Part shown: positions 1-8,764 of the stretch, in pieces
Layout of the letters: each line of letters begins with the position of its first letter
Numbering within the stretch: position 1 is the stretch's first letter
Notes under the pieces: model-generated
The model's input: the letters and a program-made list of their open reading frames with translations, nothing else
Told to the model about the DNA's origin: nothing
The model's database searches: none
NCBI GenBank assembly: GCA_944324185.1
Contig: CALUVI010000003.1
Coordinates: forward strand, 1 to 64,000
DNA length: 64,000 nucleotides
Direction: 5' to 3'
Source: Candidatus Gastranaerophilales bacterium
Lineage (GTDB): Bacteria > Cyanobacteriota > Vampirovibrionia > Gastranaerophilales > Gastranaerophilaceae
Program-made: the position numbers and the translations under genes

Positions 1-213
1 CATTTACCCCCGCAATGACGCTGAACTTGTAGGCTTACTTCATAACTGAAATCATTTACCCCCGCAATGACGCCAAGCTTGTAGTCTCACCTGACAACCC
101 AAATACATTTACCCCTGCTGTCATTCAGAGGGCGCGAGCCCGAAGAATCTCTATAACTTTTGTAAATTACTTGAATATCTATTCACTATTCACTCCTCAC
201 TATTCACCAGTTT
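1..213. repeat. Interspersed repeat cluster (types E and F)
   Basis: Two units of about 53 bases that begin CATTTACCCCCGCAATGACG stand in tandem, followed by a diverged third unit (TGTCATTCAGAGGGCG with AAGAATCTCT) and a CTATTCACTATTCACTCCTC tail. The whole block is almost identical, in inverted orientation, to 19535-19728. A shorter block at 219-256 (TCTTCGCCTCTGAGTTGCTATC) belongs to the same family as 19492-19530 and 32617-32668. No gene is seen in 1-258. Confidence 0.85.
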
Positions 214-258
214 AAGGGTTTCTTCGCCTCTGAGTTGCTATCGGGCTCTAAATGACAG

Positions 259-729
259 CTACACCGTCACCTTCTCGCTGCTGCCAACCTCTTCAAGTTC
301 GCGTTTGATATCTTCAACAGATACGTGAAGAATCGGTGAATTGTCATCTTTTTTGAGATACACATCAACAATACCTGACTGAACAATGAATCTTTTGCAG
401 AGAATGCAAATAAAATTATGCCCGTAGATATACATTGAAGAGCCGGTACATCTGTCCTGACCTGCCTGAATAATAGCGTTTTGTTCCGCATGGATTGAAC
501 GACAGGTTTCGTAACACGTACCTGACGGGATTTTATTTTTTATCCTGTAACATTCGCCGCGTTCGTAGCAGGATTCCACTCCGGAAGGTGTCCCGTTGTA
601 TCCGGTTGCTTTGATTTTTTTATCCTGTCCGACAATAACCGCCCCCACCTGTGCCCTTAAGCAGTTAGAACGGGAAGAGCAGGTTTTTGCAAGATCCAGA
701 AAATAATCTGTCCAAGATTTGATACCCAT
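259..729 (-). CDS. dCMP/deoxycytidylate deaminase family protein
   Basis: This 156-residue protein is a zinc-dependent deaminase of the dCMP deaminase (ComEB-like) family, expected to convert dCMP to dUMP for thymidylate synthesis in the cytoplasm. The HAEQNAI motif supplies the zinc-binding His and catalytic Glu, and CILC near residue 110 supplies the two zinc Cys; the usual Pro before the first of these Cys is Ile. An additional Cys-rich stretch around residues 55-75 is typical of bacterial members. The ATG at 729 follows a GGAGG-type site 8-12 bases upstream, with a TATAAT box further up, so this transcript has a leader. It is divergent from comF. The exact substrate is inferred from the family. 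Confidence 0.85.
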   Translation of the reverse strand: MGIKSWTDYFLDLAKTCSSRSNCLRAQVGAVIVGQDKKIKATGYNGTPSGVESCYERGECYRIKNKIPSGTCYETCRSIHAEQNAIIQAGQDRCTGSSMYIYGHNFICILCKRFIVQSGIVDVYLKKDDNSPILHVSVEDIKRELEEVGSSEKVTV

Positions 730-771
730 ATCCTGATACCTCCGTTATTATTATACTTTAAAAACTCAACA

Positions 772-780
772 TGATATAAT
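772..780 (+). promoter_or_regulatory. Extended -10 promoter of comF, predicted leaderless
   Basis: TGATATAAT ends six bases before the ATG at 787, and there is no Shine-Dalgarno between them. This spacing would put the transcription start on the A of the start codon. Confidence 0.6.
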
Positions 781-786
781 TTGTTT

Positions 787-1431
787 ATGAAAAATTTCTT
801 TTTATCACTTTTGGATTTAATATACAGGAAAAAATGTTATTTTTGCTCTTCGTCCAAATACTCACTAAAAATGTGTCCGGACTGCTATGAAACGCTTAAT
901 TTTGCACAATTTAAACCCTCAAGAATAGTTGACGGGGTAAATATTTATTCCGCCGGAGTGTACGAGAAGAATTTACAGAAACTTATCCGCGGGCTGAAAT
1001 ATCACAGGCAGAAAGAGCTTGCGTTTTATCTGGCAAAATTCATGTACGAATACTGGAAAAATTCGGGGGATAAAAGAGATTTTCAGGTTATTCCGGTTCC
1101 GCTTCACAAAAATAGGATGAAAAAACGAAAATACAACCACATGGAACTTGTTTCAGAAGAGTTTTCCAAAATGTGCGGATACACTTTGAATACAGAGTTA
1201 ATTAAAAGAGTCAAAGACACAAAGCCCCAGTACAGACTCACGCGTAAAGAACGTCTCGACAATCTTTCCGGCGCATTTGAGGTTGATAAAACAAAAGATT
1301 TACACAAGCCAGTTTTAATTCTGGATGATATTTGTACAACCGGCGCAACTTTTGAAGAGATGATAAAAACTCTTCAAGAATCCGGAATAACCGGCATTGT
1401 GTGTTTATCCGCTTCCTCTCCCGCAGGATAA
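787..1431 (+). CDS. comF: ComF family phosphoribosyltransferase-like protein
   Basis: ComF proteins are phosphoribosyltransferase-fold proteins tied to DNA uptake and single-strand DNA handling. This one (214 residues from ATG 787) has the N-terminal zinc finger with CYFC near residue 17 and CPDC near 30, and the PRPP-binding signature VLILDDICTTGAT near residue 180. A TTG six bases upstream is in frame, but ATG 787 sits exactly six bases after the -10 box and is preferred. No other competence gene is in the window, so a role in uptake is only inferred from the family. Confidence 0.85.
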   Translation: MKNFFLSLLDLIYRKKCYFCSSSKYSLKMCPDCYETLNFAQFKPSRIVDGVNIYSAGVYEKNLQKLIRGLKYHRQKELAFYLAKFMYEYWKNSGDKRDFQVIPVPLHKNRMKKRKYNHMELVSEEFSKMCGYTLNTELIKRVKDTKPQYRLTRKERLDNLSGAFEVDKTKDLHKPVLILDDICTTGATFEEMIKTLQESGITGIVCLSASSPAG

Positions 1432-1507
1432 ATGTTTCTAGCTCATCCCCCTTTAAAAAAGTTGAATAATGTAGTACAATAAAAGGGTAGTACTTTAGGA
1501 GGTGTAA

Positions 1508-1885
1508 ATGCATATACACGTAAATGGTAAAAACATTGAGATTACAGATGCTATCAAGGCTTATGTAAAGGAAAAAATCGGTAAAGTAGCTAATCATTAT
1601 GACCAGATTACCGGAATTGACGTAATCCTGTCTGTAATCAAAAATCCGGCAGCAACCGGCAAACATGTTGCAGAAGTTTCCTGCAAAATGAACACCGGCG
1701 TAGTACACTGCGAAGAAGCTGCTGAATCTATGTATGCAAGCATCGATTTGTTGGCGGACAAATTGTCAAGACAGGTTAAGAAATTTAAAGACAAAGCTCT
1801 TTCTTCTGACAAATCTTCCATCAGAAACGTTGAAATTGAAAGTTCAGCAGAATCTGATGAAGCAGCAGAGGCTGTAGAGAGCTAA
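1508..1885 (+). CDS. hpf: Ribosome hibernation promoting factor, short form
   Basis: This 125-residue protein matches the HPF/YfiA N-terminal domain (beta-alpha-beta fold that sits in the mRNA/tRNA channel of the 30S subunit). It begins MHIHVNGKNIEITDAIKAYV, as family members do, and residues 100-125 form an acidic, low-complexity tail. It lacks the C-terminal dimerisation domain of long HPF, so it is the short type. The start has a strong AGGAGG site seven bases upstream, and a TACAAT -10 box lies about 25 bases before that. Transcribed alone; expected to act in stationary or stressed cells. Confidence 0.9.
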   Translation: MHIHVNGKNIEITDAIKAYVKEKIGKVANHYDQITGIDVILSVIKNPAATGKHVAEVSCKMNTGVVHCEEAAESMYASIDLLADKLSRQVKKFKDKALSSDKSSIRNVEIESSAESDEAAEAVES

Positions 1886-1986
1886 GAATCTGTTTTCCCC
1901 GGCAGAGGGAGTGCTATAACATTTAAGAAGAGTTAAACAGGTCAGATAGCGGATATGCAAAAGCATATCGGGAAGTGAAATAAAAA

Positions 1987-2781
1987 ATGATTAACAACAA
2001 AAAAGTTGTAGTAATAATGCCGGCTTATAATGCAGAAAAAACTTTAGAAAAAACTTATAATGAGATTTATCAAAAATTCGTCGACGAGATAATCCTTGTC
2101 GACGATTTCTCTTCTGATAAGACCAAGGAAATTGCAAAGAATTTAAACATAACAACGATTGTTCATGAAAAGAACAAGGGTTACGGCGGGAACCAGAAAT
2201 CGTGTTACCGCGCTGCATTGAAAGCCGGAGCGGATATTGTAATAATGCTTCATCCGGATTATCAGTACACTCCGAAACTTATTCCTGCAATCGCTTCTAT
2301 GATGGCATTTGAAGAATACGACGCGGTAATTGCTTCGAGAATGCTCGGAAATTCTGCATTAAAAGGCGGCATGCCAATGTACAAATTTGTCTCTAACAGA
2401 TTTTTAACAGAGTTTGAAAATTTTGTTACCGGAGAAAAACTTTCTGAATACCACACGGGCTTCAGGGGGTTCACGAAAGAAATACTTGAAAAGCTGCCGC
2501 TTGAAGATTGCAGCGACGATTTTATTTTTGATAATGAAATGCTTGCGCTTATTTTGTTTAACGGATATAAAATCGGTGAGATTTCCTGCCCTACAAAATA
2601 TTTTGCGGAAGCTTCATCTATAAACTTTGTCCGCTCCTGCAAGTACGGGCTTGAAGTTCTGCTTGTAAGTTTAAAATACCGCCTTGCAAAAACGGGATTT
2701 AAGATTAAACTGTTTAACAAAGGCGGAAGAGCTCTTGATACTCAAAAAGAGCTTAATTACTATTACAAAAAGGGAGAATAG
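1987..2781 (+). CDS. Family 2 glycosyltransferase, dolichyl/polyprenyl-phosphate sugar synthase-like
   Basis: The 264-residue protein has a GT-A fold: MPAYNAEKTL near the start, VDDFSSD (nucleotide-sugar binding) near residue 40, and MLHPDYQY (the acidic metal motif, here HPDYQ) near residue 87. The overall pattern is that of polyprenyl-phosphate mannose/glucose synthases, but no C-terminal membrane helices are present, so it would act at the cytoplasmic face. The donor and acceptor cannot be read from sequence. A GATATGC/GCATATC hairpin at 1951-1968 lies just upstream. It ends three bases before rdgB, so the two are probably cotranscribed. Confidence 0.8.
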   Translation: MINNKKVVVIMPAYNAEKTLEKTYNEIYQKFVDEIILVDDFSSDKTKEIAKNLNITTIVHEKNKGYGGNQKSCYRAALKAGADIVIMLHPDYQYTPKLIPAIASMMAFEEYDAVIASRMLGNSALKGGMPMYKFVSNRFLTEFENFVTGEKLSEYHTGFRGFTKEILEKLPLEDCSDDFIFDNEMLALILFNGYKIGEISCPTKYFAEASSINFVRSCKYGLEVLLVSLKYRLAKTGFKIKLFNKGGRALDTQKELNYYYKKGE

Positions 2782-2784
2782 GTT

Positions 2785-3372
2785 TTGAAAATAGTTCTGG
2801 CAACTTCTAACAAGCATAAGGTACAGGAAATTAATGATATGGTCGCCGGAAGCGGTATAGAATTTATCCTGCCTCCGGAGGGGTTTGACCCGATAGAGGA
2901 TGGTAATACTTTTGAAGAAAATTCTAAAATCAAAGCGCTTGAGGCGTGGAAAATTTCTAAAACGTGGACACTTGCTGATGATTCAGGTCTCTGCATAAAA
3001 GCGCTCGGCGGAAAACCGGGAATACATTCAGCAAGATACGCCGAAACTCCTGCAAAAAGGATTGAGCGGGTTTTAAGAGAAATGGACGGGATTTCTGACA
3101 GAGAAGCCGAATTTGTCTGCGCTATGACCCTTGTTAACCCTGATGGCAAAGTAGAATTTGCCTGCCGTGGAATCTGCAAAGGAAGTATCGGAGAAAAACC
3201 TTCCGGACAAAACGGTTTCGGATATGACCCTATTTTTTTAATCAAAGGCACAAATACAACAATGGCAGAGCTTTCCGAAGAAGATAAAAACAAAATTTCC
3301 CACCGCTTTAGAGCTTTAAATCAGGTTATTGATTACCTGTCTAAGCTTGATTCAAAAGTATTTTTGGCGTGA
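2785..3372 (+). CDS. rdgB: RdgB/HAM1 dITP/XTP pyrophosphatase
   Basis: This 195-residue house-cleaning enzyme hydrolyses dITP, XTP and ITP to monophosphates and keeps deaminated purines out of DNA. The start IVLATSNKHKVQEI is the typical SxNxxK motif, followed by ADDSGLCIKALGGKPGIHSARYA, and GQNGFGYDPIF near residue 148. The start codon is TTG at 2785 with a GGGAGAATAGG site before it; no ATG gives the conserved N terminus. It follows the GT2 gene closely and overlaps the convergent lipA by 40 bases. Confidence 0.92.
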   Translation: MKIVLATSNKHKVQEINDMVAGSGIEFILPPEGFDPIEDGNTFEENSKIKALEAWKISKTWTLADDSGLCIKALGGKPGIHSARYAETPAKRIERVLREMDGISDREAEFVCAMTLVNPDGKVEFACRGICKGSIGEKPSGQNGFGYDPIFLIKGTNTTMAELSEEDKNKISHRFRALNQVIDYLSKLDSKVFLA

Positions 3373-4277
3373 TATGAACTTCTGACAAGCGGTCCTATTT
3401 GATAATTTTTAAATCCTGCCCTGCGTGCAAGCTCTTTTAAATCCTCATACTCTTCAAGTGTGTAAAATTTTGCGACTTCAAGATGAGCTTTTGAGGGTTG
3501 AATATACTGCCCTATGGTAATAATATCCACGCCGGCATTTTTTAAATCCGAAAGAGTTTCCGCAATTTCCGCCATATTTTCACCAAGCCCGACCATTAAA
3601 CCGGATTTTGTAACAACAGACGAATTCTCTTTTATATATTTTAATACTCCAAGTGAACAATCGTAATCACCCTGAGGTCTTGCACTCTTAAAAATCCGTC
3701 TTACGGTTTCAATATTATGGTTAAAAACATCAGGTTTAGCGGAAATTATTGTGTCGAGAGAATTTTTATTAAAAACTGCTTTAGGATTTTCAGATTCATC
3801 CGGTTCTTTAAGAACCCCGTCCCCCTCAGCCTTCTGCTCCGCCTTCCGGAAAGGAAAAGAGAGTTTAAAATCCGGAGTCAGGATTTCTATCTTTGCCTGC
3901 GACACTTTCCTGATTTCCTCAATACATTTTTTAAAATGTTCCGCCCCGCCGTCCGGCAGATCATCGCGCGTTACGGAGGTAATTACCGCATATTTTAACC
4001 CCAGCTCCTTAACAGCCTCTGCAATATGAACCGGCTCTTCCCTGTCAGGAGGTTCCGGACGGGCGGGAGAAATATTACAATATCTGCAATTTCTCGTACA
4101 AACCTGACCCATAATCAAAAATGTCGCGGTATTGTGAGAATAACATTCGCTCTTATTAGGACAGCGCGCACCTTCGCACACGGTATTCAAACATTTTGTT
4201 TTCAAAATCCGCCTTACGGTTTTTGTTTTCTCGGTATCAATTATCGGACGTTTTAAATATTCAGGAAGTCTCGGCAT
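3333..4277 (-). CDS. lipA: Lipoyl synthase
   Basis: LipA inserts two sulfur atoms into protein-bound octanoyl groups to make lipoate. The auxiliary cluster Cys (CLNTVCEGARCPNKSEC) and the radical SAM CxxxCxxC (CTRNCRYC) are present, as are NHNIETV and the C-terminal GPLVRSSYHA with the conserved serine. The ATG at 4277 has an AGGAGA site; 14 upstream codons in frame have none. Between LTPDF and AKPDVFNHNIETV there is a hydrophilic stretch of about 40 residues, longer than I expect for the family, coded by DNA with palindromes. It overlaps rdgB tail to tail, and lies 8 bases downstream of the phosphoesterase gene. Confidence 0.93.
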   Translation of the reverse strand: MPRLPEYLKRPIIDTEKTKTVRRILKTKCLNTVCEGARCPNKSECYSHNTATFLIMGQVCTRNCRYCNISPARPEPPDREEPVHIAEAVKELGLKYAVITSVTRDDLPDGGAEHFKKCIEEIRKVSQAKIEILTPDFKLSFPFRKAEQKAEGDGVLKEPDESENPKAVFNKNSLDTIISAKPDVFNHNIETVRRIFKSARPQGDYDCSLGVLKYIKENSSVVTKSGLMVGLGENMAEIAETLSDLKNAGVDIITIGQYIQPSKAHLEVAKFYTLEEYEDLKELARRAGFKNYQIGPLVRSSYHAKNTFESSLDR

Positions 4278-4285
4278 ATTTTCTC

Positions 4286-5041
4286 CTAATTTATTACAAC
4301 AATTTCGGGCACGGAACAAAATCTCACCGGCAAAATACTTGTTCCGATACCTTTTGTAATAATCATCGTATTTTCTGTTTCATTTATAACTCGTCTTGCA
4401 AATTTAGACCCGTATTTTGACGGAACAATAGGGGCGCCGAATACGGGAAAACTTACCTGTCCGCCGTGCGTATGTCCTGCAAGAATTAATTTTACCGGAG
4501 TTTTGACATCATAATATATATCCGGACTATGAGTTATAAGTATTGCATTCCCGCCGGTACCGCTAAGAGCCTTAACTACATCCGGCGTTCCCGTTTGAAT
4601 ATCCTCAACACCCGCAATATAAATATCTTTAAATTGAATATCAGTATTTTCAAGAACCGTAAAACCCGATTCTTTCAAAACTCTTGTAACCCGTTTTTTA
4701 TCATACCAACCGTCGTGATTTCCGAGAACGGTAACAAAAGGAGCTTTTATCTTTTTCAGAATTTCCGCCTGCTCTTCTATGGCAAGTGTATGCTTCCCGT
4801 CGTGCCCTTTTATAAAATCCCCGCCGGATAGTACAATATCCGGATTTTGTTTATTTATAAGCTTTACGACTCTTTCTAACCGGTTTTTGCGGTATTTTGA
4901 GATATGAAAATCACTTACAAAAACAATTCTTATACCTTTTAAAACATCTGTTTTGTAGTGCTTTACAACAAGCAGCTCCGGCTCAATGAAAAACGACCAG
5001 ATGAAAAGAACAAATATTATTGTTAACATTATTTTTAACAT
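4286..5041 (-). CDS. Membrane-anchored calcineurin-like metallophosphoesterase (YkuE-type)
   Basis: The first 20 residues form a single hydrophobic anchor. The phosphoesterase core follows: VSDFH near residue 43, SGGDF near 72, LGNHDG near 107, THSPD and AGHTHGGQ near 190, i.e. all the dimetal ligands (D-H, D, NH, H, GHxH). Proteins of this type hydrolyse phosphoesters at the membrane; some cleave UDP-diacylglucosamine in lipid A synthesis, but that cannot be decided here. A TGTTAAAAT box ends six bases before the ATG and no SD is seen. lipA follows directly, so they form an operon. Confidence 0.85.
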   Translation of the reverse strand: MLKIMLTIIFVLFIWSFFIEPELLVVKHYKTDVLKGIRIVFVSDFHISKYRKNRLERVVKLINKQNPDIVLSGGDFIKGHDGKHTLAIEEQAEILKKIKAPFVTVLGNHDGWYDKKRVTRVLKESGFTVLENTDIQFKDIYIAGVEDIQTGTPDVVKALSGTGGNAILITHSPDIYYDVKTPVKLILAGHTHGGQVSFPVFGAPIVPSKYGSKFARRVINETENTMIITKGIGTSILPVRFCSVPEIVVIN

Positions 5042-5047
5042 AAAAAC

Positions 5048-5056
5048 ATTTTAACA
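5048..5056 (-). promoter_or_regulatory. Extended -10 promoter of the phosphoesterase-lipA operon, predicted leaderless
   Basis: On the minus strand TGTTAAAAT is followed by GTTTTT and then the ATG at 5041. Confidence 0.55.
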
Positions 5057-5135
5057 AATCAATAATTGAATTAAATAGGCAATAATATTAAAACAAGTAC
5101 AGAATACATCACTCTTCACTTTTTAACGGTATTTC

Positions 5136-6755
5136 TCACCCTCTGAAAAATCTGTAATCCTGCATTTCATTAATTGCAAGCATATTGGCAATTCTGGAAG
5201 CTTTTTTCTGTTCTTTTGTAATATATGCATTAACAAAAATCGACGGAATAGAGCTTAGAAGAATTATTCCTATGTATTTACTCATATTGGAAGCCATTTC
5301 AAGCTTTGATTTTAAATTTCCGGATTTTATAAGATATTTTGTTCCGAAAGCCGCACCGGCACCCGTAAACAAAAGAGAAACCGGAAGTGCAACAGCCTGC
5401 CCGAGAGCTTCTATACTTTCAGAATACTTCTGGGATTTTTCATCAACTTTGTTGAAAGTTTTGAATGTATTTCTCTGCAAAGTTTGCGCATCTTTTAATT
5501 GTTCCGGAGTTAAATCAAGAGTTTCTACAGCCTTGTAGAATTTTTCTTCATCCCGCGCAATTGTCTTTTTATATTTATTATATTCTCTGTTATCTTTCCA
5601 TACGTTAGTCAAAAACTTAAAAATATTCTCTTTACGGTCTTTCGGTACTTTAATATTTTTAATTTCATCAGCATTTTCGTCTGAGACATATACGAGTTTT
5701 TCCGGATTATTGAGAAGTTCCTGCTTAACCTTAAACCTTCCGACTCTTGAAGCCTGCTTTTGAATCTGCGCCGCGGCAACAGACAGAGCAACAGGAATTA
5801 CAACCGAAATAACCTGGGTAATTGCAGTAATTTTACCCTCTGATTTTATTTTCATAGCTTTCAAAAATTTACTTAAGAGCATGTTGAATAAAGTTCCGAG
5901 TCCTAAAGCTCCGACCACTGCCGTCTGTGTTGCAAGCTCGGCATTTTCCGCATAATCCTGTGAAGCAATATCTATTTTTTCCACAAGTTTGGTTAAAAGC
6001 TGCCGGTCTTTTTTCGCTTTCAAAACTTCCTCAGGTGTCATCCGGTCGTTAAAATGCTTCTCAGCTTCCATTAGTTCTAAATCAAACTGTTTTTTATGAG
6101 CCTTGTATTCATTGCTGTCAAGCGCCATTTCTTTGAGGTTTTTAATCCCCTGTCCGAATTGAAAATGCGATTTTTTATCTGACTCAAGTACAATACTTTT
6201 TGCTCTCTCGTGTGCAAGTTTTGCCTGTTCGTCCGTAAGAATTGCAAAACCCTTAGGGTTTTTTAAATCTTTTCTCATAGCTTCAAACCTTCCCCGTCTT
6301 GAAGCCGCAATTTCAGCTTTAGCAGCCCAGGCATAAAGAGGGAAAGCTGCTATTATGCCGGCTATAGCCCCGACCCCCATGGGAAGAGCCGCCGCTATTA
6401 TTTTTTTATTCTTACTGTTTTTGAAATATTTCTGTATAGAGTTTTTAACCGGTTTCAAATTTCCGATTACACCGCCTACTGCAGCTCCGCCAAATATTGC
6501 TGCATCCAGACCATATCCTACCGCGGTTTCCGTTGCAACTTCCATATCCTCTGCACGCTTCTGTGAATATTCATCCATAACATCAATTGCGTGAATAAGT
6601 GTTTTGCCGCGCTGTATATCGTTATTATCAATCTTTTCCGGATTTCTGCGCAAATATTCAAGACGCCTTGCATCTACATATTCGCGCCTGCTGTGCCAGC
6701 CTTCATACGCCGGCTCAAACTGTTTATATGATTTATAATCACCAAATGCTGACAT
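5136..6755 (-). CDS. Membrane protein with three internal repeats, function unknown
   Basis: I do not recognise a family. The 539-residue protein consists of three tandem diverged units. Each has a helical hydrophilic part rich in K/E, a segment of the form (V/I)D-x-x-SQ-x-Y-(A/S)E near residues 59, 263 and 425, and two hydrophobic stretches; the second is followed by a basic segment such as ASRRGRFEAM, ASRVGRFKVK or ASRIANML. That predicts six membrane helices with pseudo-threefold symmetry. No signal peptide or catalytic motif is visible. The ATG at 6755 is preferred over an upstream GTG because AGGAAA lies 11 bases before it. It stands alone, divergent from ftsZ. Confidence 0.75.
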   Translation of the reverse strand: MSAFGDYKSYKQFEPAYEGWHSRREYVDARRLEYLRRNPEKIDNNDIQRGKTLIHAIDVMDEYSQKRAEDMEVATETAVGYGLDAAIFGGAAVGGVIGNLKPVKNSIQKYFKNSKNKKIIAAALPMGVGAIAGIIAAFPLYAWAAKAEIAASRRGRFEAMRKDLKNPKGFAILTDEQAKLAHERAKSIVLESDKKSHFQFGQGIKNLKEMALDSNEYKAHKKQFDLELMEAEKHFNDRMTPEEVLKAKKDRQLLTKLVEKIDIASQDYAENAELATQTAVVGALGLGTLFNMLLSKFLKAMKIKSEGKITAITQVISVVIPVALSVAAAQIQKQASRVGRFKVKQELLNNPEKLVYVSDENADEIKNIKVPKDRKENIFKFLTNVWKDNREYNKYKKTIARDEEKFYKAVETLDLTPEQLKDAQTLQRNTFKTFNKVDEKSQKYSESIEALGQAVALPVSLLFTGAGAAFGTKYLIKSGNLKSKLEMASNMSKYIGIILLSSIPSIFVNAYITKEQKKASRIANMLAINEMQDYRFFRG

Positions 6756-6956
6756 TAATTGCACACTTTCCTGTTATTTTAAAACTTATAACTTTAATTT
6801 TTGCTAACCATATTTATAAAGTTTTACATTTCTTAATCTTTTTATTTTTAAAACGCCCTAACCCTTGATATTACATGGTTTTGTCATGTAAATTTATATT
6901 AAATTTAGCTCTAATAACTTTACATTTGTTTCTATTTAAAATAGTATGTTAATATA

Positions 6957-6967
6957 GTGGTATAGTA
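6957..6967 (+). promoter_or_regulatory. Candidate -10 region of ftsZ
   Basis: TGGTATAGTATAG about 30 bases before the GTG start resembles an extended -10 box. Unlike the leaderless genes, an AGAGGAA site follows it. Confidence 0.4.
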
Positions 6968-6995
6968 TAGTTAATGTAGAAAAAGAGGAATAATC

Positions 6996-8165
6996 GTGGA
7001 CAATTTAGGACCGGATATTTTTGGAAGAAAAGATGTTGAGACTATTCAATCATCAGATAATATGGAGTTGCAGCCGGCTCCGGGGATTAATCCCGCAAAA
7101 ATTAAAGTAATCGGTGTTGGCGGCGGCGGCGGAAATGCTGTTAACAGAATGATTAAATCAGGTTTAACAGGTGTTGAATTCTGGTTAATGAATACAGATT
7201 TGCAAGTGTTGAATTATTCGGTTTGTAAGAATAAAATTCAGCTTGGTGCAAAATTAACCAACGGTCTCGGTGCCGGCGGTGAGCCTCAAGTTGGCGAAAA
7301 AGCTGCAGAAGAAGCACAGCAGGAAATTACAAGCGCTATTGAAGGCGCTGATATGGTTTTTGTAACTGCAGGTATGGGCGGCGGAACCGGTACGGGTGCT
7401 GCTCCGGTCGTTGCTAAAATTGCCAAAGATTTAGGTATTTTAACTATCGGTGTTGTTACGAAACCGTTCTCTTTTGAAGGTAAGAGAAGACAAAATCAGG
7501 CTCAGCAAGGTCTGGAAAAATTAAGAGAATCTGTTGACGCTCTTATTGTTATTCCGAATGATAAGCTGCTTGATGTTGTAGACAGACGCGTATCACTTCA
7601 GGAATCTTTCATTGTTGTTGATGAAGTTCTTTTAAGAGGTGTTCAGGGTATTTCAGACATAATTACTATACCGGGCTTGATTAACGTTGACTTTGCGGAT
7701 GTTAAGAGTGTAATGGCGGCATCAGGCTCAGCTCTTATGGGTATCGGACGCGGTACCGGTGAAGGCAGAGCTATTGAGGCTGCTAAAATTGCAATTAACT
7801 CACAGCTTCTTGAAACTTCAATCAACGGAGCTTCCGGTGTTATTGTTAACATTACCGGCGGTCCGGATATGACACTTCACGAAGTTACAGACGCTACAAA
7901 TATCATTAACGATGCAGTATTAGATGATGCAAGAGTTATTATCGGTGCGGTTGTTGATGACAATATTCAGGGTGAAATCCAGATTACGGTTATTGCAACA
8001 GGGTTTGAACTCAAATCTCAAATGCCGATTGAGGAAAAGGTTGAAAACCGTTCAATCAGCGCTGCCGAGTTCTTCTCGGGTGCTTTTAACAACACACAGC
8101 AGCCTAAGGCACCTACAATGTCTAATTTCTCAGACATTCAAATTCCGGATTTCTTACGTAAATAA
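6996..8165 (+). CDS. ftsZ: Cell division protein FtsZ
   Basis: FtsZ is the tubulin-like GTPase that forms the division ring. The 389-residue protein has [10 protein letters not shown] near residue 40, the tubulin signature [12 protein letters not shown] near residue 125, and [11 protein letters not shown] (T7 loop) near 230. A linker of about 40 residues leads to the tail [10 protein letters not shown], the peptide that usually binds FtsA/SepF-type partners. The start is GTG at 6996, set by AGAGGAA seven bases upstream. No other division-cluster gene is adjacent; a strong terminator follows, so the gene is monocistronic. Confidence 0.97.
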   Translation: MDNLGPDIFGRKDVETIQSSDNMELQPAPGINPAKIKVIGVGGGGGNAVNRMIKSGLTGVEFWLMNTDLQVLNYSVCKNKIQLGAKLTNGLGAGGEPQVGEKAAEEAQQEITSAIEGADMVFVTAGMGGGTGTGAAPVVAKIAKDLGILTIGVVTKPFSFEGKRRQNQAQQGLEKLRESVDALIVIPNDKLLDVVDRRVSLQESFIVVDEVLLRGVQGISDIITIPGLINVDFADVKSVMAASGSALMGIGRGTGEGRAIEAAKIAINSQLLETSINGASGVIVNITGGPDMTLHEVTDATNIINDAVLDDARVIIGAVVDDNIQGEIQITVIATGFELKSQMPIEEKVENRSISAAEFFSGAFNNTQQPKAPTMSNFSDIQIPDFLRK

Positions 8166-8186
8166 TATGTGTAGAAGTTAGTATAT

Positions 8187-8220
8187 AAAAAACGGGGAAG
8201 GCAAAGCTATCCCCGTTTTT
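8187..8220. terminator. Bidirectional terminator between ftsZ and tspO
   Basis: CGGGGA pairs with TCCCCG across a 11-base loop, flanked by A6 on one side and T5 on the other, so it can end both convergent transcripts. Confidence 0.85.
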
Positions 8221-8608
8221 AATTTAAAAATACTATGCCGCCGTTAAGATAGGTTGCAAACAAAAGCCATAAAAAATACGGAATAAGAAGAAGCCCCGCA
8301 AGTTTTGAGCATTTATAAAACTCTCTTATATTTATAAATGTGAGAATATCGAGAATAATAATTATACAAAACGCCAAAAGCGGTTTGTGCAGCAAAAAGA
8401 ACGCCGGAGTCCAGAGGATGTTAGTAAACATTTGAAGCCCGAAAAAGATATATCCTTCTTTTTTCGACAGAGGCGTTTTAGCGGTTATAAAAATCAAAAG
8501 TGACACTATGATTGATACATAGAGAAAAACCCAGGCGGGAGTAAATACGCCTGATGGCGGTGTAAACATCGGTTTTGTAAGAGTTTGATACCAGTTTAAA
8601 TCAGTCAT
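8219..8608 (-). CDS. tspO: TspO/MBR family protein
   Basis: A 129-residue membrane protein with five predicted helices, in the TspO (translocator/benzodiazepine receptor) family that binds porphyrins and cholesterol-like ligands. The motifs WYQTLTKPMFTPPSGVFTPAW and LQMFTNILWTPAFF are diagnostic (PxWxP...AW, QL.lN..W...FF). It is shorter than the usual 150-160 residues because helix 1 begins just after the start or is missing. The start codon sits six bases after a TACAAT box with no SD. Its stop overlaps the shared terminator. Confidence 0.85.
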   Translation of the reverse strand: MTDLNWYQTLTKPMFTPPSGVFTPAWVFLYVSIIVSLLIFITAKTPLSKKEGYIFFGLQMFTNILWTPAFFLLHKPLLAFCIIIILDILTFINIREFYKCSKLAGLLLIPYFLWLLFATYLNGGIVFLN

Positions 8609-8614
8609 AATAAT

Positions 8615-8620
8615 ATTGTA
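8615..8620 (-). promoter_or_regulatory. -10 box of tspO, predicted leaderless
   Basis: TACAAT on the minus strand, then ATTATT, then the ATG at 8608. It lacks the TGn extension. Confidence 0.45.
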
Positions 8621-8725
8621 AACTTTCTTATAAATTTTTCATTAAACATCAGGGTAATATATGCGATTTATCAGATTAATTAAACGGCGAATCCGGTTAT
8701 TCAAAATTTCAGGTACATTTATTTA

Positions 8726-8734
8726 TGTTATAAT
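8726..8734 (+). promoter_or_regulatory. Extended -10 promoter of rbfA-truB
   Basis: TGTTATAAT lies 30 bases before the rbfA start, and an AAAAGGAG site follows it, so this transcript has a leader. It is a useful contrast to the leaderless starts. Confidence 0.6.
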
Positions 8735-8764
8735 AAAATCAACACTGGTTAAAAGGAGAAAACA

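Noticed and set aside
1-120. CRISPR array
   Set aside because: The repeated units are tandem and about 53 bases with no unique spacers, and only two clear copies occur. No cas gene is present.
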